64,000 nt of DNA from Sambucus nigra (taxonomy: Eukaryota; Streptophyta; Magnoliopsida; Dipsacales; Adoxaceae), in contig OX422210.1 in assembly GCA_949130495.1 (NCBI GenBank), positions 496,597,760 to 496,661,759 of the forward strand, in the 5' to 3' direction. The notes under the pieces were generated by a model. The model was given only the letters and a program-made list of their open reading frames with translations. It was not told the DNA's origin and ran no database searches. The translations under genes were made by a program, and so were the position numbers. How positions within the stretch are numbered: the first letter of the stretch is position 1; every line of letters begins with the position of its first letter. This document shows positions 36,381-50,487 of this stretch, piece after piece.

Positions 36381-36916
36381 TAAGGGGAAGACCCTACACT
36401 TGGAGAAATTACACTAGACTTGGCTAATTCAACTACAAACACTTGGGGGATTGACCAGGTTTGACTTGTGGATCAAACCAAGGAACCAAAACGTTTTTCG
36501 TCAAGAACGCCCAAGAACTAAACCAGAAAAAGCTATGGGGGAACTCTAAGAACCAGACGACCTACGACCCTAAAAAACAAACAGAAATGAAGACAAAAGA
36601 AGGCGAGAGGAGAAAAAAGGTTACCTGATGAGAAGGAGGGCAAGAACACTGCCACGACCTGAAGGTTCAAAGGCTGGTAATGGCGGTAGCGACTGGCTCT
36701 AGAGAGAGAAAGAACTTAGGCGCAAAGAAGAAGAAGTGGTGGAGAGAGTTTAAAAATTGCTTATATACATTGGCAATAAATGGGCACATTTGCCAAGAAG
36801 GGAATAGTCAGGGCACAAAGCCCCAGGCAAGTGTGCAGCCGCCCTGCCTTGGGAACTTAAATAGTAATGAGTACCTGCCCATGTGTCACTCACCTAACTC
36901 ATCACACGTGTCTCGA
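36381..36916 (-). promoter_or_regulatory. Leader and promoter region of the antisense gene
   Basis: On the minus strand a TATA box GTATATAAG lies at 36768-36760, followed by a CT-rich leader. A good splice donor CATCAG/GTAACC is at 36625/36624, with a possible acceptor TTTGTAG near 36433, so a 5' untranslated intron is possible. No plus-strand gene. The region ends abruptly at the satellite junction at 36917. Confidence 0.5.
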
Positions 36917-37334
36917 ATTAGCGGGTGAGAACCCAAAACAGCCCCGTGAGTGGTAGCAACACCATGCGCGGGACCAATATAACTCGTAGGAATAGACCAA
37001 GCGATCACGGGACTCTGAAGTTATGAAAATGATGATGATTTTCATATTTCTAGACTTAGGCATAAAAACATTGGGTTAGTGGGTGAAAACTCAAAAAAAC
37101 CCCCGAACGACCACGTGAGTGGCACCAACACCTGGCACGGGACCAATCTAACTCATAGGAACTGACCACTCGATCACGCGTCTCCCGGTTTGAGAATATA
37201 AAGATAATTTGCATATTTCTAGACTTAAGCTTAAAAAGATGGCGTTAGTGGGTGAAAACACGAAACAATCCCCGAACGGATCTGTGAGTGGCACCACACC
37301 TCGGATGGGACCAACGTAACTCGTAGAAACTGAC
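36917..37334 (+). repeat. Satellite segment inside the Tat-type element, block C
   Basis: 418 bp, about 2.5 monomers, colinear without gaps with 24909-25326 (offset 12,008) and differing at about 2 positions: CTGACCACTCG against CTGACCGCTCG, and GGATCTG against GGCTCTG. The left junction joins element sequence GTGTCTCGA to ATTAGCGGG. It occupies the place where the polypurine tract and the end of the internal region should be. Confidence 0.95.
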
Positions 37335-38230
37335 TGATATACCCGTTTATACCCTCAGCCTGGATGAGGATTATCTCCAAAACGGACGACCCTACGAGGG
37401 GCCGACCCTTCACCAAGCTCCAGCTGGCCTCCATCAGGCCCAGACGACCCTACGAGGGGACGAACCTCCACCAGGCTCCAGACGACACTACGAGGGTATG
37501 ACCCTTCCACCAGGCCCAGACGGATGGACGAGGGGCCGACTCTCTACCAGGCTCCAGACGACGCTACGAGGGTACGACCCTTCCACCAGACTCCGGACGA
37601 CCCTACGAGGGTACGACAGTACGAGGCCAGAATCAAACCAGACTCACTACTGGAAGGAACTTTGCCCTCGGCCTCGTCTCATAGGCCGAGGGTGACATCA
37701 TCGCAGCGCGTGGTTTGGGATACGCGTGGAACAGTGCGCGTGAGGCTCACATGGCACGTGGCAGACTGTTATAACCAAATCACACCCTCACATGAGGGAA
37801 TATTATGTCATCATTGGGCATCTACAGGTGTCAACAGGGGGTTGGCTGGATCATCATTCACATGCACCATGCATACTTGGGGGGTACACTACACCCCCCA
37901 AGACCTATATATACTTGTCACCTGCAACCCTACAGGGGATCGATCCATGAACAGTAGCCCTAGCTAAAACTCTGCTTGTACACACACAGTGGAGAGAGAG
38001 AGAGGGTTGTGCATTGTATCCAAGGCCATTAGCGCCCATACTTAGTGGATCACGCACTCACAGTGGATGTAGGCCAATTTGGCTGAACCACTATACATCA
38101 TTGTCTTATTTCCTCTTATACTCATCCCCTTCTACATACTTATACACTTATACATCTTTATGGCTGCCATGGCTGTTACTGTTTGAGCTCACTATCACTT
38201 ATCCGGTGGTGCTAAATCTTAGCATCATCA
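37335..38230 (+). repeat. 3' LTR of the Tat-type element
   Basis: 896 bp, gap-free match to 25327-26222. Differences seen: GGGTATGACC against GGGTACGACC, GGACGAGG against GGATGAGG, CTACTGG against CTACCGG, and the final TCA against TTA; all are transitions. It ends in CA and is followed by the CTGAC target duplication. Confidence 0.95.
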
Positions 38231-41200
38231 CTGACCGCGCGCTCATGAGACTCCCAATTTGAGAAGATGATGATAATTTTCATATTTCTAGACTTAGGCC
38301 TAAAAACATGGCGTTAGTGGGTGAAAACCCGAAATAGCCCCCGTACGGCTCTGTGGTGGCACCAACACCTCGCACGGGACCAATCTAACTCGTAGGAACT
38401 GACCGTGCAGTCACGGGAGTCCAGGTTTGTGAATACGATGAAAATTTTTGTATTTATAGACTTAGGCATAAAAACATGGCGTTAGAAGCTAAAAACCCGA
38501 AACAGCCCTGAACGGCCTCGTGAGTGGCACCAACACCTCGCACATGACTAGTCTAGCTCGTAGGAACTGATTGCGCGATCACGGGACTCTCGATTTGAGA
38601 AAATGATGATAATTTACATATTTCTAGACTTGGGCATAAAACATGGCGTTAGAAGGTGAAAAGCCAAAAAAGCCCCCAAACGGCCCCGAGAGGGGCACTA
38701 ACACTCACCCAGGACCAATGTAACTCGTTGGAATTGATCCCACGATCAAGTGACTCCCGATTAAAAAATACGACGATAATTTGTATATTTCTAGACGTAA
38801 GCATAAAAATATAGGGTTAGTGGGAGAAAACCGGAAACATCCCCCGAACGGCCCAATGAGTGGCACTATCACCTCGCACGAGGCCAATGTAACTCGTAGG
38901 AACTGATTGCGCGATCACGGGACACCCGGTTTGAGAATACAATGATAATTTTCATATTTCTAGACTTAGGCTTAAATACATGGCGTTGGCGGGTGAAAAC
39001 CCGAAATAGGGCCAGAACGGTTCCGTTTGTGGGACCAACACCTCGCACGGGACCAATGTAACTTGTTAGAACTAACCGCGTGATCACGGGTCTCCTGGTT
39101 TGAGAAAATGACTATAATTTTCATATTTCTAGGCTTAGGCATAAAACCATGGTGATAGCGGGGGAGAACCCAAAACATCCCCATGAGAGGCAACAACACC
39201 TTGAATGGGGCCAATGTTACTCGTAGGAACTGACCGCGCGATCACGGGACTCTCGATTTGTGGAAATGATGATAATTTTCATATTTCTAGACTTAGGCAA
39301 AAAACATTGGGTTTGTGGGTGAAAACTCGAAACAGCCACCGAACGGCTTCGTGAGTGGCACCAACACCTCGCACGGGACCAATGTAACTCATAGGAACTG
39401 ACCGTGTGATCACGGGACTCCTATTTTAAGAACATAATGATAATTTGCATAGTTCTAGATTTAGGCATAGAAACATGGTGTTAGTGGGTGAAAACCCGAA
39501 ACAGACCCCCGAACGGCTCTGTGAGTGGCACCAACACCTCACACGGTACCAATGTAACAAGTAAAAACTGAATGTGCGATCACGGGTCTCCCCATTTGCG
39601 AATATGATGATAATTTGCATATTTCCAGACTTAGGCATGAAAACATGGTGTTAGAGGGTGAAAACCTGAAACAGCCCCCGAACGGCTCCGTGAGTGGCAC
39701 CAACACCTCGCACGGAACCAATCTAACTCATAGGAACTACCGCGCGATCACGGGACTCCCAGTTTGAGAATATAAGGATAATTTGCATATTTCTAGACAT
39801 TAGCTAAAAAATATGGCGTTATTGGGTTAAAACCCGAAACAGCCCGTGAACGGCTCCATGTGTGGCACCAACACCTCGCACGGGAACAATGTAACTCAAA
39901 AGAACTAAACATGCGATCACGGGTCTCTCGGTTTGAGAATACGATGATAATTTGCATATTTTTATACTTAGTCATAAAAGCATGGCGTTAGAGGGTGAAA
40001 ACTCGAAATATCCCCCGAACGGCTCTGGGAGTGGCACCAACACACCGCACGGGACCAATGTAACTCGTAGGAACTGATCGCGCCATCACGGGACTCCCGA
40101 TTTGAGAATACGATGATAATTTGCATATTTTTAGATTTAGGCATAAAAATATGGCGTTAGTGGGTGAAAACCCGAAATAGCCCCCGAACGGCTCTGTGAT
40201 TGGCACCAACACCTCGCACGGGACCAATCTAACCCGTAGGAACTGACCGCGTAGTCACGGGACTCCGAGTTTCTAAATACAATGAAAATTTCCATATGTC
40301 TAGACTTAGGCATAAAAACATGGCGTTAGAACGTAAAAATCCAATACATCCATGAACAGTCTCGTGAGTGGCCCCAACACTACGCACGGGACCAATCTAA
40401 CTCATAGGAACTGATTGAGCGATCGCGGGACTATCAGTTTGAGAAAAAGATGATAATTTGCATATTTCTAGACTTAGGCATAAAAACATGGATTTAGCGG
40501 GTGAAAAGCCAAAAGATCCCCCAAACGGCACTGTGAGGGCCAACAACACCTTACCCGGGACCAATGTTATTCTAGGAGCTGACCGCGCAATCAAGTGACT
40601 TCCGATTTGAAAATATGTCGATAATTTGAATATTTCTAGACTTAGGCATAAAAACATGGGGTTAGTTGGTGAAAATAGAAAATAGCCCCCGAACGGCCCC
40701 ATGAGTGGCACTAACATCTCGCACGAGACCAATGTAACTAGTAGAAACTAACCGCGTGACCGCGGTACAACCGGTTTGAGAATACGATGATAATTTGCCT
40801 ATTTATAGACTTAGGCTAAAAACATGGCGTTAGTGAGTTAAAACCCAACACAGCCCCCGAATGGCTCCGTGAGTGGAACCAACACCTCGCACGGGACAAA
40901 TGTAACTCATAGAAATGGACCGCACGATGATGGGACTCCTAGTTTAAAAATATGATGATAATTTACATTTTCAAGACTTAGCTTTAAAAACATGGCGTTG
41001 GTGGGTGAAAGCTCAAACTAGCCCGCGAACAAGCCCGTTAGTGGCACCAATGCCTCACATAAGACCAATGTAACTCGTAGGAGCTGACCGCGCGATCACG
41101 GGACTCCCGATTCGAGAATATGACAATAATTTGCATATTTTTGGACTTAGGCTAAAAATATGGCGTAAGTGGGTGAAAACCCAAAATAGTCCCCGAACGG

Positions 41201-44200
41201 TTCCATAAGTGGCACGAACACATCTCACGGGACCAATATAACTCGTAGGAACTGATCACATGATCATGGGACGCTCGGTTTGAGAATACGATGATAATTT
41301 ACATATTTCTAGACTTAGGCATAAAATCATGGGATTAGTGGGAGAAACTCGAAAATAACACCCGAATGGCTCCGTGAGTGGAACTAACACCTCGCACGGG
41401 ACCATTGTAACTCATAGGAACTGATCGCGCGATCATGGAACTCCCGATTTGAGAATACAATGATAAATTGCATATTTCTAGACACAGTCTAAAATACATG
41501 GTGTTAGTGGGTGAAAACCCAAAACAGCCCCTGAACGGCTCCGTGAGTGGCACTAACACCTCGCACGGGACTAGTGTAACTCGTAGGAACTAGCCGCATG
41601 ATCACGGGACTCCCGATTTGATAATACAATGATAATTTTCATATTTCTAGACTTAGGCATAAAAACACGGCGTTAGAGGTTGAAAACCCAAAACAGGACC
41701 AATCTAACTCATAGGAAATGACCGTTCGATCAAGGGACTCATAGTTTGAGAATACGATGATAATTTTCTTATTTCTAGACTTAGGCATGAAAACATGGCG
41801 TTAGTAGATCAAAACCTGAAACAACCCCCGAATGGCCCCGTGAGTGACACCAACACCTCGCACGAGACCAATGTAACTCGTAGGAACTAACTATGTAATC
41901 ACGGGACTCTCGATTTGAGAAAACGATGATAATTTATATATTTTTAGACTGTGGTATAAAAACATAGCATTAGTGGGTCAAAACCTGAAATATCCCCTGA
42001 ACAGCCCCGTGAGTGGCACTAACACCTCGCACGGTACCAGTGTAACTCGTAGGAACTAACCGCGTGATCTTGTGACTCCCGAGTTGAGAAAATGATGATA
42101 ATCTGCATATTTCTACACTTAGACATAAAAACATGGCGTTAGCGGGTGAATATACAAAATAGCTCCGGAACGACCCCGTGAGTGGCACCAACACCTCGCA
42201 CGGGAACAATGTAACTCGTTGGAACTAATCGCACGATCATGGGACTCCTGGTTTGAGAATAATTTTTTTTTGCATATTTCTAGACTTAGTCTCAAATACA
42301 TGGTGTTAGTGGGTGTAAACCCAAAACAACCCCCGAACGGCTCCGTAAGTGGCACCAACACTTTGCACGGGACCAATCTAACTCGTAGGAACTGACTGCG
42401 CGATCACTAGACTCCCTTTTTGGGAATACAATGATAATTTTCATATTTCTATACTTACGCACAAAAACATGGCGTTAGTGGGTGAAAACTCGAAACGGCC
42501 CTCGAACGGCTCCGTGAGTGGAACCAACACCTCACACGGGACCAATGTAACTCGTAAGAACTGAACGTGCGATCACGGGTCTCCTAATTTGTGAATATGT
42601 TGATAATTTGCACATTTCTAGATTTAGGATTAAAAACATGGAGTTAGACAGTGAAAACATGAAATAGCCCCCGAACGGCTCGGTGAGTGGCACCAACACG
42701 TCGCACGGGACCAATCTAACTCGTAGGAATTGATCGTGCAGTCACGGGACTCCGCGTTTGTGAATACGATGAAAATTTTTATATTTCTAGACTTAGGCAT
42801 AAAAATATGGCGTTAGAAGGTAAAAACCCAAAATAGACCTGAACGGCCTCGTGAGTGGCACAAAACCTCGCACGGGACCAGTGCAACACGTAGGAACTGA
42901 TTGCGCGATCACGGGACTCTCGGTTTGAGAAAATGATGATAATTTGCATATTTCTAGACTTAGGCATAAAAACATGGTGTTAGCGGGTGAAAAGCAAAAA
43001 AAAAACAAACGGCCAGTGAGGGGCACCAGCACCTCACCCGGGACCAATGTAACTCATAGGAACTGATTGCGCGATCAAGTGACTCCTGATTTAAAAATAT
43101 GCCGATAATTTGCATATTTCTAGACTTAAGCATAAAAACATGGGGTTAGTGTGAGAAAACCAGAAACATCCCCCGAACAGCCTGATGAATGGCCCTAACA
43201 CCTCAGACGAAACCAATGTAACTCGTAGGAACTGACCGCACGATCACGGGACACCCGATTTGAGAATACAATGATAATTTTCATATTTCTAAACTTAGGC
43301 TTAAATACATGGCGGTAGTGGGTGAAACCCTAAACAGGGCCCGAACGGTTTCGTGTGTGGCACCAATACCTCGCACGGGACCACTGTAACTTGTTAGAAC
43401 TGACTTCGTGATCATGGGTCTCCCGGTGTGAGAAAACGACTATAATTTTCATATTTCTAGGTTTAGGCATAGAAACATGGTGTTAGCGGGTGAGAACCCA
43501 AAACATCGTCGTGAGTGGCAGCAACACCTTGCATGGGACCAATGTAACTCGTAGGAACTCACCGCGCGATCACGGGACTCTCGGTTTGTGAAAATTATGA
43601 TAATTTGCATATTTCTAGACTTAGGCATAAAAACATTGGGTTTGTGGGTGAAAACCCGAAATAGCCCCCGAGCGGCCTCGTGAGTGGCACCAACACCTCG
43701 CATGGGACCAATGTAACTCCTAGGAACTGACCTCGGGATCACGGGACTCCCGGTTTGAGAATACAAGGAGAATTTTTATATTTCTAGACTTAAGCTGAAA
43801 AAGATGACGTTATTGGGTGAAAACACAAAACAGCCCCCGAATGGCTCTGTGAGTGGCACCAACACCTCACACGGGACCAATGTAACTCGTAGGAACTGAC
43901 CGCACGATCAAGGGACTCCCGATTTAAGAATATGATGATAATTTGCATATTTCTGGACTTAGACATAAAAAAGGGCGCTAGTGGGTGAAAACCCGAAATT
44001 GCCCCCGAACGGCTCTGTGAGTGGCACCAACACCTCGCACAGGACCAATCTAACTCGTAGGAACTGACTGCGTAGTCACGGGACTCCGAGTTTGTGAATA
44101 CAATTAAAAAAAATTTATTTAAAGACTTAGGCATAAAAACATGGCATTAGATGGTAAAAACTCGAAACAACCCTGAATGACCTCGTGAGTGGCACCAACG

Positions 44201-47200
44201 CCTCGTACGGGACTAGTGTAATTCGTAGGAACTGACTGCGTGATCACGAGACTCGCGGTTTGAGAAAATGATGATAATTTGCATATTTCTAGACTTAGGC
44301 ATAAAAACAAGGCGTTAGTGGGTGAAATGCCAAAAGATCCCCCAAACGGCCCCGTGAGGGGCACCAACACCTCACCCGAGGCCAATGTAACTCGTAGGAA
44401 CTGATCGCGTGATCAAGTGACTCCCGATTTGAAAATACGCCAATAATTTTCAAATTTCTAGACTTACGCATAAAAACATGGGGTTGGTGGGTTAAAAATG
44501 GAAACAACCTCTGAACCGCCCGATGAGTGGCACTAACACCTCGTACAAGACCAATGTAACTCGAACGAATTCACCGCGCGAGCACGGGACACCTGATTTG
44601 AGAATAAAATGATAATTTTCATATTTCTAGACTTAGGCTTAAATTCATGGTGTTACTCGGTGAAAACCCAAAAGAAGCCCTGAACGGTTCCGTATGTGGC
44701 ACCAACACCTCGCACGGGACCAATGTAACTTGTTAGAACTGACCGCGTGATCACGGGTCTCCCGGTTTAAGAAAACGACAATAATTTGCATATTTATAGA
44801 CTTAGGCATAAAAACATGGTGTTAGCGGGTGAGAACCCAAAACAACCCCGTGAGTGGCAGCAACACCTTGCATGGGACCATGGGATTCTCGATTTGTGAA
44901 AATCATGATATTTTGCATATTTCTAGACTTAATCATAAAAACATTGGGTTAGTGGGTGAAGACCCGAAACAACCCCCGAACAGCTCTATGAGTGGCACCA
45001 ACACTTCGAACGGGACCAATGTAACTCGTAGGAACTGATCGTGCGATCATGGGACTCTCGGTTTGACAAAATGATGATAATTTGTAAATTTTTGAACATA
45101 GGCATAAAACCATGGCGTTAGCGGGTGAAAAGCTAAAAGAGCCCCTAAACGGCCCCGTGAGGGGCACCAACACCTCACTCGGGACCAATGTAACTCGTAG
45201 GAACTGATAGTGTAGTCACGGGACTTTGGGTTTCTAAATACGATGAAAATATCCGTATTTCTAGGCTTGGGCATAAAAACATGGCATTAAATGGTAAAAA
45301 CCCAATACTGCAATGATCGTCCTCGTGAGTGGCACCAACACGTCGTACGGGACCAGTCTAACTCGTAGGAACTGACCGCACGATCAAGGGACACTCCGTT
45401 TGAGAAAATGATGATAATTTGCATATTTCTAGACTTAGGCATAAAAACATGGCGATAGCGGGTGAAAAGCCAAAAGAGCCCCCAAACGGCCCCGTGATGG
45501 TTACCAACACGCCTCCCGGGACCAATGTAACTCGTAGGAGCTGACCGCGCAATCAAGTGACTCCCGATTTGAAAATATGCTGATAATTTTCATATTTCTA
45601 GACTTAGGCATAAAAACATGGGGTTAGTTGGTGAAAACTGAAAACAACCCCCGAACGGACCCATGAGTGGCACTAACACCTCCCACGAGACCAATGTAAC
45701 TCGTAGGAACTGACCGCGCGATCGAGGACACCCGGTTTGAGAATACGATGATAATTTGGCTATTTATAGACTTAGGCTAAAAACATGGCGTTAGTGAGTG
45801 AAAATCCCACACATCCCTCGAATGGCTCCTTGAGTGGCACCAACAACTCGTACGGGACAAATCTAACTCATAGAAACTGACCGCGCGATGACGGGACTCC
45901 CGTTTTGGGAATATGATGATAATTTCCATTTTTCAAGACTTTCCTTTAAAAACATCGTGTTGGTGGGTGAAAACTCAAAACAACCCCCGAACAAGGCCGT
46001 TAGTGGCACCAATACCTCACATAAGACCAATATAACTTGTAAGAACTGATCGCGCGATCACGGGACTCCCGATTCGAGGATACGATGATAATTTGCATAT
46101 TTTTGGCCTTAGGCTAAAATCATGGCGTAAGTGGGTGAAAACCCAAAATAGTCCCCGAACGGCTCTGTAAGTACCACCAACACGTCTCACGGGACCAATG
46201 TAACTCGTAGGAACTGACCGCGCGATCACGGGACTCTCGGTTTGAGAATACGACGATAATTTGCATAATGCAAGACTTAGGCATAAAATCATGGGGTTAG
46301 TGGACGAAAACTCAAAAACAACCCCCGAACGGCTCCGTGAGTGACACCAACACCTCGCACGGGACCAATGTAACTCGTAGGAACTGATCGCACGACCACG
46401 GGACTCCCGATTTGAGAATACAATGATAATTTGCATACTTCTAGACTTAGACTTAATTATATGGCGTTAGTGGGTGAAAACCAAAAATAGCCCCCGAATG
46501 GCTCCGCGAGTGACACTAACAACTCGCACGAGACCAGTGTAACTCGTTGGAACTGATCGCACGATCACGGGACTCCCGATTTGAGAATACGACGATAATT
46601 TTCATATTTCTAAACTTAGGCATAAAAACATGGCGTTAGTGGGTGAAAACCAGAAACAGCCCTCGAACGGCTCCGTGAGTGGTACCAACACCTCGCACGG
46701 GACCAATCTTACTCGTAGGAACTGACAGCGCGATCAAGGGACTCAAAGTTTGCGAATACGATCATAATTTGTATATTTCTAATCGTAGGCATAAAAACAT
46801 GGCGTTAGTCGGTGAAAACCAAAAATTAGCCCCCAAACGGCCCCATGAGTGGCACCAACACCGCACATGAGACCAATGTAACTCGTAGGAATTGACTGCG
46901 CGATCACGGGACTCCCGATTTGAGAAAACGATGATAATTTATATATTTTTACACTTAGGTATAAAACATAGCATTAGAGGGTCAAAACTCGAAATAGCCC
47001 CCGAATAGCCCCGAGAGTGGCACTAACACCTCGCAAGGGACTAGTATAACTCGTAGGAACTGACTGCGCGATCATGGGACTCCCGTGTTGACAAAATAAT
47101 GATAATCTGCATATTTCTAGACTTTGGCAGAAAACATGGCATTAGCGGGTGAAAACCCAAATTAGCCCCGGATCGGCCCCGTGAGTGGCACCAACACCTC

Positions 47201-50200
47201 GCACGGGACCATTCTAACTCATAGGAACTGACCGCGTGATCCGGGACTCCTATTTTGAGAATACAACGATAATTTTCATATTTCTAAACTTAGGCTTAAA
47301 AACATGGTCTTTGTGGCTGAAAACACGAAACAACCCCCGAACGGCTCTGTGAGTGGCACCAACACCTCACACGGGACCATTGTAACTCAAAGGACCTGAC
47401 CACGCGATCACGGGACTCCCGGTTTGAGAATAGGTAAAAACTCGAAACAACTTCGAATGGCCCCGTGAGTGGCACCAACGCGTCGCACAGGACCAGTTTA
47501 ACTCGTTGGGACTGACCACGCGATCACGGGACTCATAATTTGAGAAAATTATGATAATTCACATATTTCTAGACTTAGGCATAAAAACAGGGCGTTAGCG
47601 GGTGAAAAGCCAAAAGAGCCCCAAAACACCCCTTGAGGGGAACAAACACCTCACCGGGACCAATGTAACTCATAGGAACTGACCGCGCGATCAAGTGACT
47701 CCCGATTTGAAAATACGTCGATAATATGCATATTTCTAGACTTAGACATAAAAGCATGGGGTTAGTGGGTGAAAACCGTAACTATCCCCCGAACGGCCCC
47801 ATGAGTTTCACTAATACCTCGCATGAGACAAATGTAACTCGTAGGAACTGATCGCGCGATGACGGGACTCTCGATTTGAGAAAATAATGATAATTTGCAT
47901 TTTTCAAGACTTACCTTTAAAAACATGGTGTTGGTGGGTGAAATCTCAAAACATCCCCCGAACAAGCCCATTAGTGGCACCAACACCTCGCAGGAGACCA
48001 ATGTAGCTCGTAGGAACTGACAGCGCAATCACGGGACTCTCGATTCGAGAATACGACGATAATTTGCATATTTTTCGACTTAGGCTAAAAACATGGCATT
48101 AGTGGGTGAAAAAACAAAATAACCCCCGAACGACTCTGTGAGTGGAATCAACACCTCGTACTTGACCAATGTAACTCGTAGGAACTGACCGCTTATCACA
48201 GGACTCCCGATTTGAGAATACGATGATAATTTGCATATTTCTAAACTTAGGCATAAAAACATGGCGTTAGTGGGTAAAAACCTTAAACAGCCCCCGAACG
48301 GCTCTGTGAGTGGCACCAACACCTCGTACGGGACAAATCTAACTCGTAGGAAGGGACTCCGCAGTCACGTGACCCCGGGTTTGTGAATACGATGAAAATT
48401 TGTGTATTTCTAGACATAGGCATAAAAACTTGGCGTTAGAAGGTAAAAGCCCAAAACAACCATGAACGGCCTCGTGAGTGGCACCAACACCTCGCATGGG
48501 ACCAGTGTAAGTCGTAGGAACTGACCGCGCGATCACGTGACTCTCGGTTTGAGAAAATGATGATAATTTGCATATTTCTAGACTTAGGCTTGAAAACATT
48601 GCGTTAGAGGGTGAAAAGCCAAAAGAGCCCCCAAACGGCCCCGTGACGGGCGTCAGCACCTCACCCGGGACAAATGTAACTGATAGGAACTCGCTGCGGG
48701 ATCAAGTGACTCCCGATTTTAAAATACGCCGGTAATTTGCATATTTCTAGACTTAGGCATAAAAACATGGGGTTAGTGTGTGAAAACCGGAAACAGCCCC
48801 CGAACGGCCCCATGAGTCGCACTAACACTCGCACGAGGCCAATGTAACTCGTAGGAACTGGCCGCGCGATCGTGGGACACCCTATTTGAGAATACGATGA
48901 TAATTTGTATATTTGTAGACTTAAGTTAAAAACATGGCGTTAATGGATGAAAACCCGAATGGCTCCGTAAGTGGCACCAACACCTCAAACGGGACAAATG
49001 TAACTCATAGGAATTGACCGCGCAATGACATAACTCCCGATTTGAGAATACGATGATAATTTTCATTTTTCAAGACTTACCTTTAAAAACATGGCATTGA
49101 TGGGTGAAAAATCAAAACAGCCACCGAACAAGCCCGTTAGTGGCACCAACACCTCGTATTAGACCAATGTAACTCGTAGGAACTCACCGCGCGATCACGG
49201 GACTCCCGATTTGAGAATACGACGATAATTTGCATATTTCTAGACTTAGGCATAAAAACATTGCGTTAGCGGGTTAAAAGCCAGAAGAGCCTCCAAACGG
49301 CCCCGTGAGGGGCACCAACACCTCAACCGGGACCAATGTAACTGATAGGAACTTATCGAGCGATCATGTGACTCCCGATTTGAAAATACATCGATAATTT
49401 TCATATTTCTAGACTTAGGCGTAAAAACATGGGGTTAGTGGGTGAAAACCCAAAAATAGCCCCCGAACGACTCCGTGAGTGGCACCAACACCCCGCACGG
49501 GACCAATGTAAATCGTAGGAACTGATGGCGCAATCACGAGACTCCTGATTTGAGAATACAATGATAACTGGAATATTTTCAGACTTAGTTTTAAATACAT
49601 GGCGTTAGTGGGTGAAAACCCAAAACAACTACCGAACGGCTCCGTGAGTGGCACTAACACCTCGCGCGGGACCAGTGTAACTTGTAGGAACTGATCGCAC
49701 GATCATGGGACTCCCCATTTGAGAATACAACGATAATTTTCATATTTCTATACTTAGGCATAAAAACATTGTGTTAGTGGGTGAAAACCCGAAACAGCCC
49801 CCGAACGGCTCTGTAAATGGCAATAACACCTCGCACGGGACCAATCAAACACGTAGGAACTGACAGCGCGAACAAGGGACTCATATTTTAAGAATACGAT
49901 GATAATTTGCATATTTCTAGAATTAGGCATAAAAACATGGCGTTAGTCGGTGAAAACCTGAAATAGCCCCCGAATGGACCCATGAGTGGCAGTAACACCT
50001 CGCTCGAGACCAATGTAACTCATAGGAACTGACTGCGCAATCATGGGACTCTCGGTTTGAGAAAATGACAATAATTTATATATTTTTAGACTTAGGTATA
50101 AAAACATACCATTAGCGGGTCAAAACTCGAAACAACCCTCGAACAACCTCGTCAGTGGCACTAACGGCTCACACGGGACAAGTGTAACTTGTAGGAACTG

Positions 50201-50372
50201 GCCGCGCGATCACGGGACACCCGAGTTGAGAAAACGATGATAATCTGCATATTTCTAAACTTAGCCATAAAAACATGGCGTTAGCGGGTGAAACCCCAAA
50301 ATAGCCTCGGAATGTCCCCATGAGTGGCACCAACACCTTGCATGGGACCAATCTAACTCGTAGGAACTGACA
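38231..50372 (+). repeat. 169-bp satellite array, block D1
   Basis: About 72 monomers in the same orientation. It starts with the right copy of CTGAC. The stretch 38231-41008 matches 9579-12346. The stretch from about 42640 to 45900 resembles 38320-41000 at an offset near 4.33 kb that drifts as monomers are gained or lost. A short internal deletion is visible near 47430, where GAGAATAGG runs straight into GTAAAAACTCG. No gene seen. Confidence 0.96.
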
Positions 50373-50487
50373 GTTATCCCGCATACTCTTTATGTTTCTA
50401 CAGTGATGAGAATGATTCCATCCATGATTCCTGTATTATTGGAGTATCGGGCTGGCCACCCCTTATTTCGGATACCGGTTTGTCACA
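50373..50487 (+). mobile_element. 115-bp LTR relic in the satellite
   Basis: It matches 57298-57412, the last 115 bp of the chromovirus 5' LTR, without indels (GCATACTCTTTATGT, GAATGATTCCATCCATGATT, ATTGGAGTATCGGG, ending TTGTCACA). The left side breaks off inside a satellite monomer at GGAACTGACA. The right side is followed by CCGGG (50488-50492), the same five bases that precede the chromovirus at 54703-54707. It is a 3' LTR end left after loss of the rest of an element. Confidence 0.93.

Larger units (their letters stand above)
25327..38230 (+). mobile_element. Ty3/gypsy LTR retrotransposon, Tat-type, with antisense gene and minisatellite
   Basis: A 12,904-bp element. Order: 5' LTR 25327-26222, primer site, gag-pol 26406-31157, integrase frame 31168-32349, 102-bp minisatellite 32480-33850, antisense three-exon gene 36380-34006, a promoter region, a 418-bp satellite segment 36917-37334, and the 3' LTR 37335-38230. 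RT before integrase defines gypsy; a second, archaeal-type RNase H after the first places it in the Tat group (Retand/Ogre relatives). The two LTRs differ at about 4 of 896 positions, so it is very young. The normal 3' end with a polypurine tract is missing and replaced by satellite. Confidence 0.93.
23728..42430 (+). repeat. 5.86-kb higher-order repeat unit 2, interrupted by the Tat-type element
   Basis: Satellite 23728-25326 plus 38236 to about 42430 forms the second copy of the unit that begins at 7988. The position equivalent to the copia target is intact here at 41004-41008 (GGTGA inside GGTGGGTGAAAGC). The position equivalent to the gypsy target is intact in unit 1 at 9579-9583 (CTGAC). 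Offsets computed at the two sites, after subtracting inserts, are about 5,860 and 5,870 bp. Confidence 0.72.
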
